A DNA stretch of 64,000 bases from Pomphorhynchus laevis (taxonomy: Eukaryota > Acanthocephala > Palaeacanthocephala > Echinorhynchida > Pomphorhynchidae): assembly GCA_012934845.2 (NCBI GenBank), contig WNNJ02003835.1, forward strand, positions 172,416 to 236,415, given 5' to 3'. Positions within the stretch are counted from its first letter, which is position 1. Each line of letters starts with the position of its first letter. A model generated the notes under the pieces. That model saw nothing but the letters and a program-made list of their open reading frames with translations, did not search any database and had not been told where the DNA came from. Below, piece after piece: positions 9,852 to 21,721 of this stretch. Both the position numbers and the translations under genes were made by a program.

Positions 9852-11249
9852 ATGGGTCGGAAAAAACAAAAGTCTCAAGTTCCCAACCATGTTGCGTCCA
9901 ACACCGATGTTAGAGATGTTTCCAATGGATCTGAACAACAAGTCCTTTGCTCAAACAATGATTGTCACACGTGGGTAAGTATTTGGACTTCAGAATCCCA
10001 GGCATCTTGCCTTGCAGACAACGAATTCTACTGTGGCTACTGTTCGGCTAAGATGATAAATACGATGAAGAGTGAAATAGAGAGTCTCAAGACAAATATA
10101 TTGAAACTATCTGGCAATGCAGCGATGTCCACACATGCCTCTTCGTATTGTAATAAGTCTCAACCTCGATGCCCAATTCTCCCGCATTCGATTGCCTCTA
10201 AGAATGCCAAATCTCCCATCTTTTCTACAGGTATTACTATACATCCTTCAATTTTGCCCAATCAATCAGCTCAATCTTCTGATGTTACTGTTATTGACCA
10301 TTTGCAACCCAGTATTTCTTTTGTCGTATCAGATAAATCACCTTACATTTCTACCCCTCATTGCGTTTCTACGTCATCATCAGATAATCCATTATCAGAT
10401 AATCTGAAGGAGCCGCAAATTGTATCGCAGCAAGATGGATTTTGTCAAGTTTATGATAAATCTAGCGATACAGTGACGGAGCCACAAATTGTTACAACTA
10501 ATGTATGTTCACTCCCCGACACCCCACGTCCCGTCCTTCCTGTCTCGTTTCTCAATAACTTGCATCCATCAATCAAAATCACCTCCACCAGCCACCACTA
10601 TCCTTCCACTCATAACCTTTCCTCACATCGCTTGCCACCCGCTTTATTATCATTATCCTCTATGTCTCCCGTCGTCAAACCAAATCCCTCCAAATCATCA
10701 ACTGCCAGCTCTTCTATCGTGATCTCACCTACTCACGTCAGTCGTCCTCCTTTACGGAAGCGCTTTGCTTCTCGCGATCGTTGCGTCATTGTTACTAATA
10801 TCACGCCTTCTAACTCCTTATCCCCACAAGCACGTCTGGACCACGATGTTTCCGCCTTCAGATCCATCCTCTCGTCTATTGTTCGTGCGGATAAACCATC
10901 CTTTTTCAAGGACATTTCTCCAGTCGCATTCATCCGTCTAAACAAATCTTCTCAATCTAATCCTTCCCAGCCCCCTCTCCTAAAAATTGTTTTCAAGCAT
11001 CGCTATCACGCGTCTTCTGTCCTCTCTCAACGATTCAAACTCATGTCATCTTCAACCACTCGAATTTTCCCCGATCGCGCCCCTTCCGAAATCGCTCAAA
11101 TCTCTTCAGCCCGCATCGAAAAACGCCGTCGCGAGGAAAACGGCGAAACATCACTCTCAATCCGAAACATAGACGGAAATTTTCAAGTTGTCCACACCCG
11201 TCCAAAAATTCGATGGCGCTCCATCTCTGCTATGTGTCTTCTCCACTAG
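9852..11249 (+). CDS. Family A LINE ORF1, PHD-like finger protein, 465 aa
   Basis: Presumed RNA-binding partner of the RT. Residues about 30-75 carry the PHD-like pattern CSNNDCHTW then FYCGYC, as in the CR1-like ORF1 at 1868. A coiled-coil-like stretch follows (MINTMKSEIESLKTNILKL). The middle 250 residues are Ser/Pro/Thr-rich. The C-terminal domain holds VAFIRLNKSSQ, LLKIVFKHRYH, RIFPDRAPSE and SIRNIDGNFQVVHTRP, a divergent counterpart of the RLGK/RDLS domain. The frame is intact. The last 37 bases overlap the start of ORF2 (11213), so ORF2 probably needs reinitiation or frameshifting. Confidence 0.85.
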   Translation: MGRKKQKSQVPNHVASNTDVRDVSNGSEQQVLCSNNDCHTWVSIWTSESQASCLADNEFYCGYCSAKMINTMKSEIESLKTNILKLSGNAAMSTHASSYCNKSQPRCPILPHSIASKNAKSPIFSTGITIHPSILPNQSAQSSDVTVIDHLQPSISFVVSDKSPYISTPHCVSTSSSDNPLSDNLKEPQIVSQQDGFCQVYDKSSDTVTEPQIVTTNVCSLPDTPRPVLPVSFLNNLHPSIKITSTSHHYPSTHNLSSHRLPPALLSLSSMSPVVKPNPSKSSTASSSIVISPTHVSRPPLRKRFASRDRCVIVTNITPSNSLSPQARLDHDVSAFRSILSSIVRADKPSFFKDISPVAFIRLNKSSQSNPSQPPLLKIVFKHRYHASSVLSQRFKLMSSSTTRIFPDRAPSEIAQISSARIEKRRREENGETSLSIRNIDGNFQVVHTRPKIRWRSISAMCLLH

Positions 11250-14097
11250 TCTCTTTCGCCACAGCACACGGTTTCCGCCTCGGTCTCCTCAACACTAGAT
11301 CTATTCTCAATAAATCCGATCTTATCCTCAACCTATTCATCAAGCAATCCATCGATCTCTTCTGCCTCACCGAATCCTGGCACTCAGATTCCGACGACCT
11401 CTCCATTCGCCGTCTGCTCTCTGCCGGTTGCTCCCTAGTCGAATCCGCCCGCCCCCTCAGCTCATGCCCTTCTAAATCCTCTAATCATGGCGGCATCGTC
11501 GCATTCGCGCGTCACCCAGCGTCTCTTCGCAAAATCAATCCCCCTTTCAGTCCTTGCTCTTTTGAATTGCTCACTTGTCGTTATTCTAACCCGATCACTC
11601 TAGATCTCGCCATTGTATACCGTCCTGGTTCATCAGCTCCTACAGCCTTATTTTTTACCGAACTCGCTGACCTCCTTTCTCATTGTTCTTTGTCCTCAAT
11701 CCCTTCACTCGTTCTAGGCGACTTCAATATCCGCCTAGACCGCCCCTCTTCCACAGATTCCATCCGCTTCATCAACATTCTATCCAACTACAATTACAAA
11801 CTAATCTCCACTGCCCCCACACATATACTTGGTGGGGCACTCGACATCATCGCTGTCCCCGATCATTTTGCTGCCCACACCTCACTGTCCATCTCTGATC
11901 CTGGTCTATCCGATCACTTTCTTATCACCCTTGATCTCGCTCGCAACCACACCCCTCCTCACACACCTACAATCCTACGTCGCCCTTGGAGAAATCTTGA
12001 CCTTTCCCTTCTCCGCTCTGCCTTACTCAAATCGTCTCTATCATTACCCACAATAACATATTCATCTCCTCACGATCTCGCCTTTCTTTTCGACTCTGAA
12101 CTCACATCCACTCTCGATATTCTCTTGCCCTTCAAGTCTCACCCACACCATCGCTTGCACCGTGCCCCATGGTTTGACATCCAATGCCTACTCTCAAAGC
12201 GTCGACTCCGCCATGCTTTTCGAGTCTATCACCGCTCTCTCAGACGCGATTTCCGCTCGATCACTCCGTCTTTCCGTGATTCCTATCTTGCTCTTCGCCG
12301 GTCTCATCTCAACCTACTACGTACCAAATGCAACTCCTTTTGGCAGCATAAAATAATCACTTCATTCAACTCTAAGACTCTCTGGCATACTTTTAACTCA
12401 ATCCTGGCTCGTTCCTCTACGCCTTGCAACATCAATGCTAATGATTATTCGTCATTTCTCCAGACTAAAGTATCCACGCTGCTCTCTCACACCCCGGTCT
12501 CCATCCTATCCCACTCTGCCCAGTCTACTCTCATCCTTCCCGAACTCTTTCATCTTCTCCCTGTATCACCTACAGAAGTATCATCTGTCCTCATGTCCTT
12601 GCCCAACAAAACCTCACCTGCCGATCCCCTGCCTACCCACATATTAAAATCTATATGCTCATCGATATCCCCATTTCTCACAACCTTGTTTAACTCGTCC
12701 ATCCGCAGTCGTATCTTCCCTTCACACTGGAAATCCGCAATCGTTCGTCCCCTCCTTAAGAAACAATCGCTCGACCCCTCCCTTCCTTCTAGCTATCGCC
12801 CCATTTCACTACTCCCTACTCTTTCTAAGCTCTTAGAACGCCTCATCTTAATACAAATCAACGCTTATCTCTCCTCATCCAATTTGTACCCTCCTTTCCA
12901 ATCCGCTTTCCGCTCTAATCACTCGACAGAAATCGCATGCATAAAAGTGTACAACGACTTACTCATTTCTCGAGACAAGGCTCTATATAGTGTTCTCATC
13001 TCCCTGGAGCTCTCCTCCGCATTCGACATTGTCGACCACTCCGTCCTCCTTTCTCGCCTCCGTTATGATTACGGCTTTTCTTCCTCCTCCGTAGCTTGTT
13101 CGCCTTATATCTATCCGACCGTTCCTTTCGCGTCTGTTCTAATTCATCATCCTCCCCTCCCATCCCTATTTTTTGCGGGGTTCCACAAGGTTCAGTCCTA
13201 GATCCCCTGCTTTTCTCTCTTTTGCTTGGCGATCTCTCTCCATTTATCAAACCTTACTCCTTTAACGTCATTCAATACGCCGATGACATTCTAATCTATG
13301 CTCATGCACCCGCACATCGCATACACGACATCGCCATTTCTGCCTCCAACTGTCTCTCTTCTATCTACAAGCGTCTCTCCAATCTCCATCTCGTTCTAAA
13401 CGCCGAAAAGTCCAAAATAATGTGGATCCTTCCCCGTAAACCAAGCATATCTCCTCCCATTGTATCTTTTGCCTCATCGATCATCCCTATAGTCCACAAT
13501 CTCACTTTCTTAGGCTTCCATTTCGATGATCACCTTTCCCTTAAACCCTTCGTCCGTGACAAGGTCCGCTCGTCTAACTTAATTCTCCGTGACATCCGCC
13601 GTATCCGCCCCCTTATCGACTTCCGTTCTTGTATGTCTCTTCTTTTCCCTAAAATCGATTACTGCCTTAGCCTCTTCGCCAATTCTCCAAAATCCATCAT
13701 CCTACCCCTACAACGAATAATCAACACCGCCGTTCGAGTGCTCTTTCGCCTCCGTCGCTTCGACCACACATCCACATATTTTGCCCAACTCTCCTGGCCC
13801 ACCATCCACATCCGCATCAAACTCCGCCTTCTTCTCATTACTTTTCGTCTCATCGCTGTCGGCTCCCCATCGTTCATCAACCTTCCTTTCTTAGACGATA
13901 CTCGCCCCACCTCGCTATCGCTTCGTTCCTGTCATACCCTCTTACTCCACGTTCCTAATTACTCCAACAACTACGGTCTCCGATCCTTCCTCGTCGCCGC
14001 CTCACTCGCCTGGAATCAACTCCCTCTCGACGTCCGCCGCGCTCCCTCTTTTATCACATTTAAACACCTACTCCGTTCACACCTTCTCGACGCCTGA
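11213..14097 (+). pseudogene. Family A LINE ORF2 (endonuclease-RT), one frameshift
   Basis: EN: LGLLNTRSILNKSDLI, FCLTESWHSDS, LVLGDFNIRLD and GLSDHFLITLDL. RT: RPISLLPTLSKLLERLI, ELSSAFDIVDHSVLL (motif A), GVPQGSVLDPLLF (motif B) and QYADDILIYAH (motif C), then LTFLGFHFDDHLS. The C-terminus ends LPLDVRRAPSF, HLLRSHLLDA. Compared with copies A2 and A3, A1 has lost one G in the VAWF codon run near 13097. This splits the ORF into 11213-13201 and 13096-14097. Everything else is open, so A1 is recently inactivated. Copies A2 and A3 read GSVLGP where A1 has GSVLDP. Confidence 0.88.
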
Positions 14098-14121
14098 TTC
14101 ACAGTTTTGTTTTTGTTGTGG

Positions 14122-14175
14122 TCATGTAAGCGTGCGCTGGCACGCATTTGCCACGTTAAAATAAATCTTTTTTTT
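14122..14175 (+). promoter_or_regulatory. 3' stem-loop and tail of family A
   Basis: GCGTGC (14130-14135) pairs with GCACGC (14140-14145) across a 4-nt loop, followed by ATTTGCCACGTTAAA. The same hairpin ends A2 (22056-22071) and three A' elements (53092-53108, 54525-54541, 58806-58822) with paired base changes. L2/CR1-type LINE RTs are known to recognise a 3' stem-loop of their RNA, so this is the probable RT landing site. Confidence 0.7.
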
Positions 14176-16434
14176 TCAAGTTGTAGTTCTTCCCTTCTTG
14201 ATCTTTGCCTATCGACAAACAGTCAATTAATCAGTAGTATCCAATATGATTCTTCTGTTGGTTTGTCTGATCACTGTGTAGTTAAAGTTTTGCTAAATAT
14301 ACAAATGAGTGTGTTTACTCATGCTCGGTACAAACGTCAGATTAATGTCTTTCGGGCGAACTATGATGCAATTACATCAAAGCTGCATAGAGTAAGTTGG
14401 CCTGATCAGGCTGTTGTCGGAGTTGACGAGGCCTGGGATCATTTTCGCGTGACGCTTTATTCTCTAATGGTAAAATTCTCACCTTTGAAGTCTAAGACTA
14501 GTCGGAAAAGCACTCGTTGGTTTGATACTGAGCTGGCTACTGCGATGAAGGCTCGTGACTTTAGTTTCAAATGCTTTAAGGCTGGGTTTTGTGAATATTG
14601 TGTTTATAAGCAGGCGAGAAATTTCTTCAATTCTTTAAAACGACATAAGCGCTATTTATTTGAAAATGGTTTAGCTCATAGTTGTAGACATGATCCCGAA
14701 GCTCTCTTTCTATATGTGAATAGTAGTAGGAACGCTAATAAAACAATTGGCCAATATTTTGATAGCGTTATTGAAGACGACCTTGCTGAGATGTTCTCAA
14801 GGCATTTTTACTTGTACAAAGAGACTACAAACGAGTATTCTGAACCTATCCAGAACAGTGAGACGATAAGAGGTGCTAGTGTTTCATATCCTAGTTTAGA
14901 CATAGCTAATTTGATAACTCCTGAGAAAGTTTTAGCTGAACTGCATCGTCTTAAAGAGACAAACTCCAAAGGTGCTGATTTGTTACCTTCGATATATCTT
15001 CGTCGGATAGCAGGCTCAATATATACACCATTTTGTACCATATTTCGACAATCTATTATTGATACGACTCTTCCAAAAAAGTGGAAACAATCGATCATTC
15101 ACCCCATCTTCAAAAAGGGTGATAGATCTTCAGTAGACAATTACAGACCAGTAAGTATTAGTTGCTTATGTTGTAGAATGTTAGAGCGAATTATACATGG
15201 TTATATGGTCAAGTTTTATAGTGAGAATAAAGTAATAGCTTCTGAGCAACATGGTTTCCGTAAGGGTTATTCGACAGTTACCAATCTACTCGCAGCCCAT
15301 CTTGATTTGTCAGCTAATAAAGCCGTATCCATTGCTACTGACATCCTATTCTTCGATTCCTCTAAGGCATTTGACAGAGTAGACCATAGATTCCTCCTAA
15401 ATAAACTAGAGAAAAGTAGCATTCCATTTTTGCTTGTTAGATAGATTGAATCGTTTTTAAGCAATCGTAGTTATTGTGTTCATGCAGATAATTTTGACTC
15501 TTCTTCGCGGCCATGTAATATAGGGGTGCCTCAAGGTTCAGTATTGGGACCATTGTTATTTAGTGTCTACATCAACGATATTCCGGAATTTATTGATTCT
15601 CGGATGCTTTTATATGCAGACGATTTGAAAATCTGGCGGGCAATTCGTTCACCCAATGATATAGTCAAATTGCAACGGGATATCGATGAAGTCGAAAATT
15701 GGGCTCTGCTCAATAGGTTGATTGTAAATATATCAAAATGCAAACATTTACGTGTTCGTGGCGGAAATGCTCAATCTTTAGTTAATTATAGCTTTCAAAG
15801 CAGTGATATAGAACGAGTGAACAAATATAAGGACTTGGGAGTGTGGATAAACAGTGATTTGAGTACCGTCACACATACTGAACATGCTTGTTCAAATGCG
15901 TTGGGGATAATCGGTCAACTTCAACGCACTTTCATTGCACTCAATCAATTTGCCCTACGTCCGCTAATCTTTGCTCATGTGTTGAGCCGTCTTCTATATG
16001 CTACGCCGTGTGTGTATCCCCAAAATTCAAAAGAACATATTAGTTCAGAGAGGGTACTTCATAGAGCTACCAAGCTAGCACCGCAACTGAAATTTTTGTC
16101 GTACCCTGATCGATTAAAAGCACTTAGACTTGAGACTGTCACGTGGACCCGCCGGTACATCGATATGAGTATGGTCTGGCAAATTCTTAATGATTTGGAT
16201 CATCCACTTCGAGATTGTCTTAATTTGCGCTCATCCAATATCCTCCGAGGCCATGGTTTAACCCTGCGACGTGAAAGGATAAGAAAATAACGAGCTGTCC
16301 AATTTGATCGGCGAGTTGTATCTCTGTGGAATAGGCTTGGAGAGTCAACAGTGTGCAGTAGCAATATCAACGAATTCAAAAAGAAATTACGGATGGAGGA
16401 TGCCATAGGGAAAGCTGCTTTTCCGTATTTGTGA
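14171..16434 (+). pseudogene. CR1-like LINE ORF2, 5'-truncated copy L3
   Basis: Starts inside the endonuclease (LDLCLSTNSQ, GLSDHCVVKV) directly against the tail of A1. It continues through RT: KKWKQSIIHPIFKKGDRSS, NYRPVSISC, ILFFDSSKAFDRVDH (motif A), GVPQGSVLGPLLF (motif B) and LLYADDLKIW (motif C), then a thumb. The long frame has two in-frame nonsense codons, TAG at 15442-15444 (where a Trp would fit) and TAA at 16288-16290, before the natural stop at 16432-16434. The 3' UTR reads GAGGTGAACCAGCC and ends near 16530 in an AAT microsatellite. Initiator ATGs at this end are not meaningful because the 5' part is missing. Confidence 0.85.
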
Positions 16435-16577
16435 TACCTTTATTATATTTTCTTTTTTTTCTGAGGTGAACCAGCCAATTAAGCCATGATTTTATGTGCT
16501 GTTGAAACATTAATAATAATAATAATTTGAAATAGTAACTAATACTGATACTCTTGTGTTTAATCACTATATTATGC

Positions 16578-17262
16578 ATTAGTCGAAGACGGAGTTAAAT
16601 CTGGAAGATCGTTCAATCAAATTTTTCAATAACAATTCAATTCAATCCTTCGTTGAGGACGCATTACATAAAGCTAATGTGATGGAGAACTCCATCAAAC
16701 ATACTCCTGTTTTGGATTATACTGCTCAACCACATATATTGGAGATAGCGGTGTTTGTCTTGATGTAGATGACAAATGTTCCGCCCTGAAGCATGCTAAT
16801 GTTTATTTATCATCTCATGTCAATACTTCGTCGGGCAAGGATTGTTTCCAGACCTATTCTCTGGGAAGTAGTGATTGTAGGCATCCCTGTGCTTCCGCCC
16901 TGAGGCATGCTAATGTTGATTTATCATCTCATGTCAATACTTCGTCGGGCAAGGATTGTTTCCAGACCTATTCTTTTGGAAGTAGTGATTGTAGGCATCC
17001 TTGTGCTTACCCATAGCGATTGCACCCCCGTTGCAGTGCTTGTGTTTCTTCTATAGTAGAAATACAATGAATGCCACTTAATGAGAACGTTAAAGATCTT
17101 ACGATGATAAGCCAGATTATCATTAGGCCTGTTAATAATCGACAACAAAAAATTAGCCTTCCAAATAATTGACAACGTGCAGTAAATCCTATAGTAGAAA
17201 CACAACGAATGCCCCACTCAGTGAGAACGTTAAAGATCTTACGATGATAAGTAAGATATCAT
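16578..17262 (+). pseudogene. ORF1 debris of a CR1-like LINE with internal tandem duplication
   Basis: Fragments of a Ser/Asn-rich ORF1-like frame (EDALHKANVMENSIKH). Then comes a tandemly doubled 38-residue segment (HANVDLSSHVNTSSGKDC, FQTYSFGSSDCRHPCA) encoded by about 113-bp repeats at 16781-16893 and 16894-17007. Downstream, IRPVNNRQQKIS matches 21735-21790. Another roughly 60-bp segment (TATAGTAGAAA to GATGATAAG) is repeated at 17052 and 17191. Assignment to ORF1 rests on the shared NNRQ segment and position only; several frame breaks. Confidence 0.5.
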
Positions 17263-17267
17263 TTTAC

Positions 17268-17339
17268 TTATCTCAAACCTTTTTTAGATTATCTCAAACT
17301 TTTTTAAAAAAAAGTTTGAGATAAAATAACATACAATTA
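17268..17339. repeat. Palindrome and shared 5' start of CR1-like LINE L2
   Basis: 17289-17305 (TTATCTCAAACTTTTTT) is the exact reverse complement of 17308-17324, with a 2-nt centre. A further copy of TTATCTCAAAC lies at 17268-17278. The right arm belongs to the 34-nt sequence (17306-17339) shared with the 5' end of the minus-strand LINE at 3222-3255. The left arm is therefore an inverted copy of the element's own first bases. Confidence 0.8.
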
Positions 17340-17581
17340 ATATACACAGAGTGTGGCTAACGGATTCTGAAACGATCTTGATTGTAAGAACAAATAAAAT
17401 TTACGACAGAATACGGATTTGATATATTTACAGCAGACTTGTATCATAAATTGATAGTGAAAGCAAATACTTAATAATACTTAACTGGATACAATCAATC
17501 CAGTTCCTGATCAATCCAGGATTACTTAAACGGAACAATATAATAACATACAAGCGAATACCTCGTTGTCTCACGATTACA

Positions 17582-18770
17582 ATGACCAAAAAATATAAGA
17601 AGGGCAGAATCAATAACTCATTATCTGACGACTGTTACACTCAGTTAGAAGTACGCTGCGATGCGCCAAACTGTGATGTGTGGAGCATTGTCAAAGTCAA
17701 GAGTAAAGATCAGGCGATATATCACTTGCGATCATTCATGTGCGGCTTTTGCAGTGCTGATATACGAAGGGCTACGAGGAGTGAGCAAAACAAACCTACC
17801 GATGATAATGATAATAACCAATGTACCAATTCATGTACAGACACCACAAAACAAGCCGATCAACTAGAGATCTCCCCTCACGTCCAGAGTAAAACACAAC
17901 ATGATAATAGCCTTTCTGTGGGGACATAAGAGGTCATATACGATTACTAAGATAGTTTCTGATGGCGATTCGCACATCATTTCATCTACGCTAGAAAATT
18001 ACTTGCCTCCTAAATCAGTAGTAAATGCCACAAGTTCCAACATTGAAGTTGAGCCTCAATGCCGGATGGGCGACAGTGTTTTACGGACTTCATTGAATTC
18101 AAAGCATGCTCTTATAAATGTTGCACCATGTGATAAGCCAATTATCGACAAGAATGACACCAGTGTCCAAGCAAATTCGTCGTCCAGCTTGTGCACGTCT
18201 TCAGACAACAGATCCCCAACCCATATAGCATCGAACTTTTCCCCTACAGAAAATAGTGAAGTTCGACATGCGAAGTCGGTTGAGATAACTCGGCATCATT
18301 ATGACAGGTCATATAGCGTGTTATTCAGCGAACTTACTGAGTCCAATTCCGCAAACTCACAGGAACATATGGACCATGACGTGTCTATTTTGCGTAAGGT
18401 ATTATCCCATCTATTGCATGAAGGTGATGAAGAGTTAGCATCGTCTATACACGTAAAGAAGCTATTTCGGCTTGGTAAAAGAACACAGGAGAAACCAAGA
18501 CTGTTGAAGGTGATATTGTCCTCTAGTGATCATGTGTGCATGTTGTTATCACGTGGATATCGTCTTAGGGGGTTGCCATTTCGTATCCTTCGTGACCTTT
18601 CGCCAGATGAGCGATTACAATTACGAAAAGCAAACATCGAATTGAGACACCGGCTTTCTCAAGGTGAGGCTAATATATGCATACGGGATTTTCGGGTTGT
18701 CAAGTGGCGTCCTGTCGTACGTTGGAAACAGTTGGCTCCTTTAACTGTCGGGACCCCTGTTTCCATGTAA
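17582..18770 (+). pseudogene. CR1-like LINE ORF1 (PHD-like finger), one frameshift
   Basis: The first part (17582-17929) has the finger VRCDAPNCDVW then FMCGFC. The second part (17901-18770, another frame) has the C-terminal domain KLFRLGKRTQEKPRLLKV, RILRDLSPDERLQLR and CIRDFRVVKWRPVVRW. A single frameshift near 17905-17925 separates them. The finger and C-terminal domain match the intact ORF1 at 1868-3103. It would act as the LINE RNA-binding protein if whole. Confidence 0.82.
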
Positions 18771-21660
18771 ATTCAGAGAACACTGACCATTCCTTAGGGT
18801 ATCTGATTGTATTTGATAGACCGTGCCTTAGTAAAACCAAAAAGGATTCCAATGCAACTCGTTGCTATTTATCGGTAGGTTATTCAAATTTACGAAGTCT
18901 TCCTGCACAACTTGTAGAGCTTCGATACCATGTTGAGGTTAATGCGTATGATATATTCTGTGTTAGTGAGTCATGGCTACATGAACACATCTTGGATGCC
19001 ACTGTAAATATTCCAGGTTATCGTCTACTTCGAGGGGACGGGAGGTCCAGTATGCGAAGGGGCGGTGTTGCAGTGTACGTTCGAGACCATTTGCTAATTT
19101 CTGGCATCGATCAAGTTTGTGATCCGCAAGGCTCGTTCGAGAGTATTACCTTTCATATTGGGTATGATCGTGTTGGTATCAGTCTCTGCGTTGTATATCG
19201 CTCACCTTCTATGATCACTGATTGTAATCTTCTGAAGTCAGTATTGCGATCGATAAGTATCAGTTCTCATTTCCTTCTTCTAGGAGACTTCAACCTACCT
19301 AGATCAGATTGGCGGCAAACAATATTTGATGATGGCACCGTCGTAGAAAGATAAATCTCCCACTTCCTCGCTGATGAACTCTTACTAGTACAACACATTC
19401 AAGAGCCCACACGATTTTCTTCCCATAATAATGATACTATACTTGACTTGGTTTTTTCCAAACGTCTTGAAGACATAGCTCGAGTGGATTATCTTCCACC
19501 GATAGGTAACTCTGACCACTGCGTGCTATCACTACAGGTCACCCCAAACTTTAAATTCCGCCATTTTACGGCTCCCATCGTAAAACGGGTTTGGCCAAAA
19601 GTGCTTGATGAGCAAATTTTATCTTTCTGTCAACGTCGTCCACTATCTTTAACAAATACTAAAGAAGTCTCACTAAAAGTGATTGGGGATTACCTTTTAG
19701 GTATTTCTGACGTGTTTGCACCAAAGCGTATCATCTCGCCAAATACTAAATATCCTGTTTGGTTCGATAAGGACCTGAGATTGATGTTGCGAGTACGAAA
19801 TCGTCTTTGGAAGTTATCTCGTTCGCTTCCGTATTACGCCAACATTTATAGGTATCTTAGGAACGTCTGTACTCGTTTGAAAACGTTAAAACGTGATAAA
19901 TTCGAATCTACAATCATCAAGGAAGTTAATCGCAACCCCAAGCTATTTTGGTCATATGCTCGGCAAAACGGAACGCTCAACTCTGCAATCAAGCATGTGC
20001 ACTCTGAATGTGGCTTGGTTACAAATGAAACTGATATAGCTGAGACCTTCGCATCCTCGTTCTCTTTATCCACTTTACCACATTGCGATTCTCATTTGAT
20101 ATGGTACGGGTGCTCTATCCCTCCGCGTAATGAATCCCGGCCAATTTGCGTTACTGAAATTCAAGATTATCTCAATAATATTCGTCCTTTTAGCGCAGCT
20201 GGCCCCGATGACATCTCCCCATACCTGCTCAAAGCTTTATCGAGTTACCTGGCACCATTCCTGACTATTATCTTTGATAAAATTCTGGCCACTGGCAGTG
20301 TCCCAGAAGATTGGAAAACTGCAACCGTTGTTCCTATTCCCAAAATTTTTTTTGCATCATCCTATCGTGATTATAGGCCAATAAGCTTAACCTCTTCTCT
20401 GTGCAAAGTTCTCGAACGCGCCATCAGCACTAGAGTCTACGATCATCTTGTCTCCCTTGGTATACTATCGTCCGCTCAACATGGTTTTCGTCACTCCCGT
20501 TCTTGTCTGACGAACTTGCTTACCGCGCGCGAAACTTGGACCCAGTCGTTAAGTTTTGGTAGCTCACTCGATATAATCTTTATTGATTTTTCGAAAGCCT
20601 TCGATCGCGTCCCTCATGATGGGATGATTAGGTTGTTAGCACACTACGGAGTATCCTCCATGTTATGCAATTGGATTCGTGATTTTTTGGACGGGAGATC
20701 ATTTCAGGTGAGGGTTGGCAATAGCATGTCTTCTACTAGGTTAGTTAAATCCGGAGTTCCGCAAGGTACAGTCCTTGGTCCCTTGCTTTTTATTATATTT
20801 CTCAATGATCTTCTGTTACGCATAAACAGTCCCTGCCTGGCATTCGCAGACGATGTGAAAGTGTGGTGCGATAGCATCTCAGATCCTGATGGCCGGCATC
20901 TACAACATGATCTCCAGACAATCTACGACTGGAGCAGTGCTACCGGTATGACCATAAATGTAGATAAGTGCGTTCATATGAAACTCGGCAAATGTAAATC
21001 TGATCATGAATTCTATTTAGGATGTTATAAGCTTCACAACATTTCTGTTCATAGAGACCTAGGGATTATTTTGAATAACGACCTTAAAACACGACCGAAT
21101 AGCGATTATATCAACGGTAAAGCCATGAAGGCCTTGTATTGTATTAAGAACACATTTAGTAAGCTGCATCCAAAATTATTTAAGCATCTCTACTGTGCGT
21201 TAGTCCGTCCGCATGTAGAATACTGCATCGCATCAACTTTTCCATCCACCAAGGCTGAGATGAAAAGACCGAGTCGATTCTACGTAGAGGAACCAAACTT
21301 TGCATTACATCTCTTTATTCTTACAATGAGCGCCTAGCTTGCTTAAAAATGCCTTCAACGGCCCAGAGGCTACTATATTTAGATCTTGTAGCGATGTGGC
21401 ATTTGGTTCGTGGAAAAGAGGGGTTCCCATCCGATTCGATAAAATTGAGAAATTCGCGTCGCAGAGGTCACTCCCTTACGTTATTTAAATTCCCCCATGG
21501 CAAAATAAGGAGTGTGAGTAGGCTTTCCCACCGCGCATTGAATGTTTGGAATTCGCTGCCTGAAGACGTCGTCAATGCTACTAGCAATAGACACTTCAAG
21601 AAGATGCTGCTGAAGTGGATTGTGAACTCTAATTTGGATTCGTGGATGTATTTTAATTGA
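18677..21660 (+). pseudogene. CR1-like LINE ORF2 (endonuclease-RT), broken
   Basis: EN: VGYSNLRSLPAQLVELR, FCVSESWLHEH, RRGGVAVYVRD, LLLGDFNLPRSDW and NSDHCVLSL. RT: AGPDDISPYLL, RDYRPISLTSSLCK, IFIDFSKAFDRVPHDG (motif A), GVPQGTVLGPLLF (motif B) and CLAFADDVKVW (motif C). The C-terminal region contains PHVEYCIAS, LFKFPHGK and LSHRALNVWNSLP. Breaks: an in-frame TAA at 19352-19354, a frameshift near 21275, and no clear ATG in frame after the ORF1 stop. The ATGA coupling seen at 1868-1871 is absent here (ORF1 ends ATGTAA). Confidence 0.85.
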
Positions 21661-21721
21661 TATTTTAAAATGTAATTTGTGAACAGTTGAAACAGCCATT
21701 TGCGGCTAGTAACTTGTACAC

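Larger units (their letters stand above)
9792..14175 (+). mobile_element. Family A LINE, full-length copy A1 (CR1/L2-like)
   Basis: Two overlapping ORFs (9852-11249 and 11213-14097), then a short 3' UTR with a stem-loop at 14130-14145 (GCGTGC, loop GCTG, GCACGC). It ends CCACGTTAAAATAAATC plus a T run. The sense strand is strikingly pyrimidine-rich. The 3' end abuts the truncated LINE at 14171 and the 5' end abuts the 19-bp hairpin. Relatives: A2 (22030-25064), A3 (39391-41305) and the diverged A' elements. Confidence 0.85.
17306..21720 (+). mobile_element. CR1-like LINE, near full-length copy L2
   Basis: Same family as the element at 1-3255. It has a 5' UTR from 17306, ORF1 from 17582, ORF2 to 21660 and a 3' UTR ending GTTGAAACAGCCATTTG then TATAATAATA-like repeats. 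Both ORFs are broken, with about five disablements in all. Sequence flanking it on the left (about 17100-17200) resembles sequence on the right (21722-21830), so it may have landed in, or been flanked by duplication of, another LINE's ORF1 region. Confidence 0.8.

Noticed and set aside
14122-14160. Rho-independent terminator or bacterial sequence
   Set aside because: A GC-rich hairpin near a T run, but it is the conserved 3' end of a LINE family in a eukaryotic context.
16781-17007. CRISPR-like repeats
   Set aside because: Only two long contiguous copies with no spacers; tandem duplication within LINE ORF1 debris.
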